Shown here in pieces: positions 56,479-64,000 of a stretch of DNA of 64,000 nt. This stretch comes from Heracleum sosnowskyi (taxonomy: Eukaryota > Streptophyta > Magnoliopsida > Apiales > Apiaceae): positions 2,909,001 through 2,973,000 of the forward strand of contig JAUIZM010000012.1 of the NCBI GenBank assembly GCA_030848705.1, in the 5' to 3' direction. The stretch's first letter is position 1. The number at the start of each line of letters is the position of its first letter. A program made the position numbers and the translations under genes. Below the pieces are notes generated by a model. The model worked only from the letters and a program-made list of their open reading frames with translations. It did not search any database and was not told the origin of the DNA.

Positions 56479-59400
56479 ATGCCCAAGTATATGCCCAAGA
56501 TGTCAACGGGGGAAACAGGAAAAACAAAGGATGGTGCAGTTAGCTTGAATTATCCCATGCTGTCACGAGGAAATTACACAGCATGGGCAATGAAAATGAA
56601 AGTCTATTTGCAGGCCCATGGAGTTTGGGTGGCTGTCGAGTCGAAGGAGAAGGATGCCGTGGTCGATGACAGGACAGACAAGATTGCTCTTGCTGCCATA
56701 TATCATGGCGTTCCTGAAGATGTTCTTCTGTCGCTTGCAGAAAAGGAGACTGCAAAAGATGCTTGGGAGGCTATAAAGGTTATGTGCCAGGGCGCTGATC
56801 GCGTGAAGAAGGCGAGGGTACAAACTCTGAAGACGGAGTTTAAAGCAATGATCATGAAGGATACAGACTCCCTTGATGATTTCTATCTGAAAATGAGTGG
56901 ACTCGTAACAAATATACGTGCACTCGGTGAAGTAATCGCGGAATCATAGGTGGTCAAGAAGCTGTTAAGGCTGTGCCCACAAAGTTTCTTCAAATTGCTT
57001 CCACCATCGAGCAATTCGGAGATTTGGAGACAATGACCGTAGAAGAAACCATTGGCTCGTTGAAAGCTCACGAGGAGAGACTTCGAGGAAAAACAGAGAA
57101 CAGTGGTGGACAGTTGTTGCTTACTGAAGAAGAGTGGGTTAAAAAAGAAAGGGAAGAAGGGAAGCTGTTATTGACGCGAGATGAGTGGCTGAAACGGACT
57201 TCGGGATCAAGAGCTCGAGGAAAAGATAACACTCGTGGAATACGTGACAAAAGTAAAGTTTGATGCTTCAGTTGTGGAACCTATGGCCACTACGCTGCAG
57301 AATGTAAGAAATCCAAGCGCGACAAAGAGACTAAAGAAGAGGCGAACATTGCTCAAATTCCTGATGACGAACCAGCCTTACTCTTGACTGAATGTGGAGA
57401 AAATGACGAGGCTGGGATGTTGATCAATGAAGAACAGGTGATGCCAAAATTGAAAGAAGTTGAGAAAGAAATGGAATCGAACTTGTGGTATCTAGATAAT
57501 GGCGCAAGCAACCATATGACGGGTCAACGGTCGAAATTCAGCTTATTGGATGAGAATGTGACAGGAAAAGTAAATTTGGAGATGGCTCCGTGGTGTTTAT
57601 TAAGGGAAAGGGCTCGATAACAATCAAGTGCAAAAATGGAGAAGAGAGGAATCTCAAAGAGGTATATTATATTCCTTCACTTTGTAGCAATATTATCAGC
57701 CTAGGCCAACTTTCGGAAGAAGGAAACAAGATTGTTTTACATGGAGATTACTTGTGGGTTCGTGACACACAAGGACAGCTGATTATAAAAGTGAAACGAT
57801 CAACAAATAGGTTGTATAAAATAATACTTGAGAACGGTGATTGAAAAAGCCTGTTGTCAAAATGCGAAGAAGAGAGCTGGTTATGACACTCCCGACTCGG
57901 ACATGTGAATTTCAAGGCAATGAAGCTTATGACAGCATTGCAGATGGTGGATGGAATGCCCAGGATTGACAAACCAAAAGAAAGATGTACAGGGTGTTTG
58001 ATGTCGAAACAGGCCAGAAATCCGTTCCCTTCACAGGCAAAATACAGCGCAAAAGAGGCACTGGAATTAGTACATGGTGATCTGTGCGGCCCAATTTCAC
58101 CAAGTACCGCTGCTGGGAACAGGTATGTGTTTTTGTTGGTTGACGATTGGAGTCGAGTAATGTGAGCATACCTTCTGAAAAGCAAGGATGAGGCGTTCAG
58201 CGCATTCAAAAAATTTCGGGCTTTGGTAGAAACTCGAGAAAGAAAGATCAGAACTTTTAGGACAGATAGAGGAGGGGAGTTCATGTCTAAGGAGTTTGTA
58301 ACTTACTGCGAAGAAGCTGGAATAACTAGACATTATACAGCACCGTACTCGCCTCAGCAAAACGGTGTTGTAGAGCGTCGAAACAGAACTATGATTGAGA
58401 TGGCCAGAAGTTTCTTGAAAGAAAAGAAAATGCCAAACTTATTCAGGGGTGAGGCAGTCCGACATTCGATTTACATCTTAAACAGGCTTCCAAAACGGGC
58501 TGTTTCTGGAGTCACACCTTACGAAGCTTGGTCCGGTGACAAACCTCATGTCGAGCACATAAGGGTGTTTGGGTGTGTAGCGCACATGATATTGCCAACT
58601 GCGAATCTGAAAAAACTAGATGACAGAAGTAAAGCTGTAGTTTATCTTGGCAAAGAACCTGGATCTAAGGCGCATAGGTTGTACGACCCTGAAACCAAGT
58701 CTGTGTTAGTCAACAGAGATGTGGTGTTCGAAGAGGAGAAATGTTGGCCATGGCACCTGGATGGGGAAAGCTCTGATCAACGGTTGGAGACTTTTACAGT
58801 GACAGGAGGTGGTACTACTGGTTTCGTAGATTCAGGTGATTTCGAAGTAGGGGAAGAGGCCAAAACTCCACGAAGCACAAGTGCTGGAACTGAAACCCCA
58901 TTCTCAAGTCAGAGTTCGAGCACAACAGAGATGGTCCCGGAATCTGAAGTTGACAGTGAACCGCAAAGTTTCAGAATTCTCACGGATATTTATGCCAACA
59001 CAGAACCTGTTGAACTCGAAGATGATGAGTTATTTTTGATGGTAATAGATGAGCCTGGAAGTTATCAGCAAGCTGCAAAGGAAGTCAGTTGGAGAAAGGC
59101 CATGAATCAAGAGATAGAGTCAGTTGAAAAAAATAATACTTGGACATTAACTGAACTGCCGCCGGGAAGGAAAGCTATAAGTCTGAAATGGATTTATAAG
59201 TTAAAGAAAAATGCAAAGGGCGAAGTTGTGAAGCACAAGGCCAGAATCGTTGCGAAGGTGTATGTTCAGAAAAAAGGGGTTGATTTTGAGGAAATCTTCG
59301 CACCAGTTATGCGAATTGAAACTGTGCGATTGTTGCTTGCTCTAGCTGCCAAGAACAGTTGGGAAGTACACCATCTCGACGTAAAAACTGTGTTTTTGAA

Positions 59401-60592
59401 TGGAGAAGTTCAGGAAGAGATTTATGTCACACAGCCTGAAGGCTTCGTAAAAAGAGGCCAAGAACATTTGGTCTACAGGCTCATAAAAGCACTGTACGGA
59501 CTGCGACAAGCGCTGCGCGCGTGGTATGCTAAATTAAATCAGTGCCTTGAAGAAATTGGTTTCTGCAGATGTCCGTACGAATATGCAGTGTACACCAAAA
59601 GAATGGGAGATGATGTGTTGATAATCGCCGTGTATGTGGACGACATTTTGGTGACTGGTACGAATCTGGAGATCATAAAGGATTTCAAAAACCAGATGAG
59701 TAGAAAATTCGACATGAGTGATATGGGGAAACTCTCTTATTATCTGGGCATCGAGGTTGTTCAAGGAGCTGGATTTATCGAGTTAAAGCAAACGGGTTAT
59801 GCCAAGAAGATCCTTGAAAAAGCAGGAATGATTGATTGCAACTCTACGAAGTACCCAATGGACCCTAAAGAAAGTATACACAAAGATGAAGGAGGGATGG
59901 CAGTCGATTCTACACAGTTCAAAAGCACAATAGGAGGTCTTCGTTATATTGTGCACACAAGACCGGATATTGCTTATGCAGTAGGAATCATAAGCAGGTT
60001 CATGGAGAAGCCCACACTGTTGCATCAGAATGCAATGAAGCGAATTCTTCGTTACATAAAAGGTACATTGAATTTTGGTCTAATTTATACGAAGGACAGC
60101 GGGAATAACATTCTTTCAGGATACTCGGATAGTGATCTCGCAGGCCATGTTGAAGACAGGAAGAGCACTGGGGCAATGGCCTTCTACCTAAATGAAAGTC
60201 TCATAACATGGGTCTCGCAAAAACAGCGATGCATAGCGCTTTCCTCGTGTGAGGCGGAGTTTATGGCAGCTACTGCAGCGGCGTGTCAAGCGATATGGTT
60301 ACGGAAACTGTTAACACATGTGACAGGCGAGAGCATTGGTCCAGTGGTTCTCTCTATTGACAACAAGTCTGCCATAGACTTGGCTAAAAACCCTGTGTTT
60401 CATGGTCGTAGCAAACATATAGATATTCGGTATCATTTCATTCGAGAATGTGTCGAGAAGGGAGAGATCATTGTGAAGCATGTGTGAACTGATATGCAGC
60501 GGGCTGATTCTTTAACCAAGGCTCTCACGACTGTTAAGTTTGAACGAATGAGGCAGCTCCTGGGAGTTCAAGTTGTGAACAAACAAGTTTAG
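56479..60592 (+). pseudogene. Copia C gag-pol with stops and two frameshifts
   Basis: Related to copia A and B polyproteins. The ATG at 56500 fits the other family members better than the one at 56479. In-frame stops are at 56947, 57261, 57842, 57884, 58163 and 60485; frameshifts lie near 56960-56975 and near 57570. Domains in order: Gag; CCHC knuckle (CFSCGTYGHYAAEC, about 57264-57305); protease DNGAS (about 57499); integrase (57890-58420, DRGGEF); reverse transcriptase (59180-59750, YVDDIL near 59635); and RNase H to about 60440. From 58223 to 60485 one 754-codon stretch covers most of pol. At 57884 and 58163 the stop replaces a tryptophan conserved in copia A, consistent with G-to-A changes. 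The normal end is TAG at 60590. Not functional. Confidence 0.92.
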
Positions 60593-60606
60593 TCTAAGGA
60601 AGAGAT

Positions 60607-60938
60607 TGTTGGGAATTTATTCTAAACTTGTTTCTATTTATTTTGTTTAATGTTTTTGTCTTTGTTTCTTTGCAAACCCAAGTCTTAGTGGTAGACGTGG
60701 TCTTTAGAAGCATGGAGATTTTTTAGGAGTCAATAAACAACTAGTTGGTGTCTTTGAGATGTATTAGGAGATTAGTTTCTGCAGTTCCTATTTTTTAGCC
60801 TCTACTTTGTTTAGTCTGGCTATTTGTATTGTATTTTCCTCTGTTAATAAAATTAAGCAGTTGAACGGGCATATTGTTTTTCATAGTTTCAAATTAAACA
60901 CTTAGTAATATTTGTAAGATTGCTTTGTTTATTCAACA
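60607..60938 (+). repeat. Copia C 3' LTR
   Basis: 332 bp from TGTTGGGAATTT to TTCAACA, followed by GAAAG. Only a weak purine tract (AAGGAAGAGAT) precedes it. Confidence 0.94.
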
Positions 60939-61040
60939 GAAAGCAATATGGGTTCCAAAATTTTCCTTTTACTTGGTCTGTCCATCGCTTTTGCTCTTCT
61001 CATTAGCTCGGAAATAAGCCTGTTGCTTTATCAAATGTAG
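60939..61040 (+). pseudogene. Truncated first exon of the second glycine-rich gene, fused to CACTA-1B
   Basis: The sequence from the GAAAG duplication onward matches the leader and first exon of the gene at 46702. An ATG at 60948 keeps the signal-peptide codons (MGSKIFLLLGLS...), and identity stops at about 61013. The frame then runs nine codons into CACTA-1B sequence and stops at 61038-61040, giving a 30-residue chimeric peptide. All glycine-rich codons and the intron are gone. Together with 48905-49303 this is the second gene copy, split by copia C and cut off by the CACTA fragment. Confidence 0.88.
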
Positions 61041-61229
61041 CAATATCACCTTTACCTTTCTAATTTATTATGGTTATCAAAATTTGAAGAAACAAAGAGA
61101 AGAAGAAGTAAATAAATATAAAGTAAAGGTGAACATAACAACCATTTTTTTTATGAATATTATGATTAAATCTTGTGTTTTATAATTGTGTTGAGTCATT
61201 TATTTCATTATTGTATATTTTATAAAAGA

Positions 61230-61265
61230 AGTTGAAGGTGAAAGTGAAGGTGAAGGTGAAGGTCA
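61230..61265. repeat. GGTGAA short tandem repeat
   Basis: Six-base unit GTGAAG repeated about five times, which would encode alternating Gly/Val and Glu; it precedes the tnp2 exon remnants. Confidence 0.7.
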
Positions 61266-61317
61266 TAAGGTAATTCTTTTGATTTTATATTTCAATTGAT
61301 TGTATTTTGGATGTTTT

Positions 61318-62402
61318 TAGATATCCAATTGAGTCTCCGAAAAAACATGGTGTTCGATACTTAGACGATGATTAACACTTCATTGCGGAATATTATGTCC
61401 TGTTGAACATGCCGGAGGTCCAACCATATATTCGGTATGTTTTATTTGACATAAAAATTGAAATTATTCGAATTTTAAATGTTATATTTTAAGGATTCTC
61501 CCTTCTGTGTTGGGAATACGCATCTTATACACGTGCAACACCCGGACAATTAGAATCTCTTCTTAAGACTCACTTCAAAACTTGGTTCAAAAGAAAGGTT
61601 GATCTAAACATATATACACATTATATTTTTAATCTTGATTTAAAATTTTGTATTGATCTATTTTTCAATGATATTTAGATTGAAAATGATGTTGAAATAT
61701 ATCTGCGGTTCAAAATTTTACTTCATGGACCGGCTCGCACCGTATTCACGTTTGAAGATTGTAAAGTTAATGGGTACAAGTTTTATTGCAAAAAGAATTC
61801 TTGTGTTCTCGTCAAAGGTAGCTCTCATGCAAATATCCTTGAAAATTATTATGGTCAATTAAAGAAATTGTTAGACTTATTTATAGAGGAGGAAATCATG
61901 TGTATTTGTTTAAATGTCGTTGGTTTGATTCTGCGGGAAGTGGGGTACGCGTTGACAAAAATCGAGTTGTTACCGTTGACATAAAATCAAGATTAAGGTC
62001 AAACGAGGTATTTGTTTTAGCAAGTCAAGCGAGTCTAGTGTATTATGCACCTAGTGTATTGAACCCCGTAGTAATTTGTATACGGTTATTTCAATTAAAA
62101 AAAGTTATCTTGATGAATCAACTAAACTTTCCACCGACTATCCTTACCAAGAAGATATTTCAAATGCATCAAGATCATTTTCATTGTTCGTTGACTTTGC
62201 ACAATATGAGCCAATTCTTAGAATTCGAACCGAAGATCATAATAATGATGAAGATGATGTTGACGAAGATAACGATGATGATAATAATCAAGAATTTGAT
62301 GAGGTATACCAAGAAATGAAGACGAAGAAGAAGAGGAAGAGGAAGAGGAAGATGAAGATGAATAGGACGATGAAGGTTATGAAGATATTGAATAATAGTT
62401 AA
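61318..62402 (+). pseudogene. tnp2 C-terminal exons of CACTA-1B
   Basis: Three exon-like pieces resemble the end of plant Tnp2. 61355-61437 gives HFIAEYYVLLNMPEVQPYI followed by a donor (CG|GTATGT). 61500-61600 gives RATPGQLESLLKTHFKTWF. From about 61680 on, VNGYKFYCKKN leads into DUF4216 (VYLFKCRWFDSAGSG, then LASQASLVYYAP), with a frameshift near 61860-61900. An acidic Asp/Asn tail follows. An in-frame stop lies near 61362. The pattern of exon borders fits a tnp2 gene different from that of CACTA-2. Fragmentary and nonfunctional. Confidence 0.72.
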
Positions 62403-63574
62403 GAAGAAGAATAGTACTTTACAAAATGTAATTTTGTAATGGTTGTTATTAGTTTGTTAAACGATTGTTATAATTAAGTTTGTTAAAAGATTGTTCATAG
62501 TTTATTAAATATTATTATGAGATTGTTATTAGTGTGTTGGAATATTGTTATAAGATTGGTGTGTGATTGTAATAAAAACGGATATTTTCGATCATTTTTG
62601 ACCATTCGAGCCTAGAAAATTGACCAAAATTAACATTTCCGACCACTTTTGACCATATGAGCCCAGAAAACCGACCACCTTCATGTACTAAAATCGACCA
62701 CATTCATAACAAGTTGGTTGGTAATAAGTTGGTCGGACCATTTTCCACAACCCCTACATAAAATCGACCATTTGTCATTTCCTACCGACTAAGTCATTTC
62801 CGACCAACCATGTTAATTTTTTTTAATTTTCCAAAATCTAATTATGGTTCACTATACATCACAAAGGATAAATTATAAAATTTAGGAATTCATAATATAT
62901 AACTATATTATTGAAAAATATAATGAGTAATCATTTTACTTTATAAATAATTATTTTTCACTTGTAAGAAAATGACATAAATTTTATAATTAAAAATTAA
63001 TCTATTATAATGATTAAAATATATATGATCTATATGTAATGGGCTTATATAATATGGTAAGTAATGTGATAATATAAAAAATTAAAATAAAAATGTATTA
63101 ATAAGAGTTTATCAATAAGCATATGTTATTGTCAATGTCGAACTTTAGGGTTTGGATTTAGCATGAAAGTTTAGGGGTTAGACTAGGGTTGGATAGTTTG
63201 AAATTTTTAAAAGTTGTTTGAGTCGATCCAACCGTACGGATGAGAACATACCAACTATAAGTATCTATCCTAAAAAAAATTAGATTATTTAAATATTATT
63301 TGTTCACTTTTTATAATAAAAATAATGCGTGAGAGGTATGGATATAGCTTGAAAGTTTAGGGGTTAGACTAGAGTTGAATATTTTGAAATTTTAAAAATT
63401 TATTGAGTCGATCCAACCGTACAGATGAGAACATGGTTACTTTAAGTATCTATCCTGAAAAAATTAGATTATTTAAATATTATTTGTTCACTTTTTAATT
63501 AAGTTTTAATATTTGTATTTTTGAAATTATTATGGATATGTAATAAATTAATTTTATCAATAAAGTGTTCAATT

Positions 63575-63640
63575 GTACTAGGTGGTCCAGTGGCTTGGGC
63601 CTTGTATGTCTTCCTCAGTAGCATGAGATTGAATCCCTCG
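63575..63640 (+). other. tRNA-like sequence in CACTA-1B
   Basis: Counterpart of 17936-18000, with the same A-box-like and B-box-like segments; the B-box-like part reads GAGATTGAATCCC here, slightly closer to consensus. It is not a foldable tRNA. Confidence 0.4.
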
Positions 63641-63803
63641 TCATCTTTTTTTCACCAAAAGTTGAAACCCCGCCTATATTTTCGCTGAAAGTTAAACCCC
63701 CCCTATATTTTCGCTGACAGTTAAACCCCCCCCCCTTTTGTAAAACCAACGTCGTTGTGTTCTCAAACTACAACGTTTTGACATGTGAGTTTTATAATCT
63801 ATT

Positions 63804-64000
63804 TCTTGGGTTTATAATCTCAAACTTTTAATAAATCAGTTTGTTTTTGTTTATTTCTGTACGTTGTGTGCATGACTTGGTCGTGCTAGTTTGATGGAGT
63901 CTTTGTAGGAGTATTATCAATAAGTTAGAGGTGGTGTCAGTTTAGGAGATTAGCTAGAGGTGGTCCTATTTCCTAGCTATTTTAGTTGCTTTGTATTTCT
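63804..64000 (+). repeat. Probable start of another copia LTR (partial)
   Basis: CACTA-1B identity to CACTA-1A stops after ATAATCTATT at about 63803. The following 200 bases resemble the copia C LTR in layout (TTGGG near the start, GGAGTC, TTAGGAGATTAG, then TCCTATTTCCTAGC). They run off the window, so neither a second LTR nor a target duplication can be checked. Confidence 0.4.

Larger units (their letters stand above)
49304..60938 (+). mobile_element. Copia C: Ty1/copia element inserted in a glycine-rich gene copy and itself split by copia D
   Basis: The 5' LTR is in two pieces (49304-49605 and 56409-56446), the 3' LTR is at 60607-60938, and the target duplication is GAAAG (49299-49303, 60939-60943). 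Removing copia D gives a 335-bp 5' LTR that differs from the 332-bp 3' LTR by eight substitutions and one 3-bp gap. A primer site and a damaged gag-pol lie between. Related to copia A and B. Confidence 0.95.
61014..63803 (+). mobile_element. CACTA-1B: 5'-truncated second copy of the CACTA-1 family
   Basis: From 61982 to about 63803 this matches 16344 to about 18117 with small differences; 61014-61981 extends the family leftwards where the first copy is cut off by a Ty3 LTR. There is no CACTA terminus at the left: the broken glycine-rich exon joins directly, so the 5' part was lost by deletion or rearrangement. The right end is interrupted by another LTR. Confidence 0.75.

Overview
This is plant nuclear DNA, almost certainly from a eudicot. 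The genes have GT-AG introns, the intergenic DNA is AT-rich, and the window is dominated by LTR retrotransposons and CACTA (En/Spm) DNA transposons inserted into one another. Only one convincing host gene is present, a two-exon gene for a small secreted glycine/histidine-rich protein at 46702-47230. Its leader and its C-terminal TQVKPQN resemble the carrot DC7.1/DC9.1 glycine-rich proteins as I remember them. An Apiaceae genome is therefore a reasonable guess, not a demonstrated fact.

Layout. 1-16343: two relatives of one long-LTR Ty3/gypsy (Tekay-like chromovirus) family, lying with opposite orientation. The minus-strand copy contributes its leader and 5' LTR (1-5897). The plus-strand copy contributes a decayed gag-pol and its 3' LTR (8746-16343). 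Between them lies the 3' end of a large Ty1/copia element with a 520-codon ORF and an LTR-like tail (5898-8745). 16344-26966: the 3' part of a CACTA element (CACTA-1A), with a tnp2 remnant and a small downstream gene. One intron of that gene holds a complete copia element (copia A, 18341-23194) with an uninterrupted 1386-codon gag-pol and a 5-bp target duplication. 27697-32499: copia B, complete in structure, with eight in-frame stops. 32711-40056: CACTA-2, complete with perfect 28-bp terminal inverted repeats and a 3-bp target duplication; it carries a tnp2 gene and a second multi-exon gene, both damaged. 40794-about 46228: a third CACTA-like region (CACTA-3) rich in CCTACCA/TGGTAGG palindromes. 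46235-47310: the glycine-rich protein gene and its promoter. 48905-49303 and 60939-61013: the promoter and first-exon start of a second copy of that gene. It was split by copia C (49304-60938), whose own 5' LTR was split by copia D (49606-56408, minus strand). 61014-about 63803: a second 3' fragment of the CACTA-1 family, joined directly to the broken gene. From about 63804 the start of another copia-like LTR runs off the window.

How it fits together. The nesting gives a relative order: gene duplication, then copia C (about 2.4% LTR divergence counted by eye), then copia D (about 0.5%). Copia A (about 1.6%) and copia B (about 3.4%) inserted independently. The retroelements encode Gag plus protease, integrase, reverse transcriptase and RNase H for their own copying. 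The CACTA elements encode a Tnp2 transposase and a second protein that probably recognises the element ends. No complete set of transposition genes is intact except copia A gag-pol, although copia D is one homopolymer base from an open frame. No bacterial operon, CRISPR array, rRNA or canonical tRNA gene was found.
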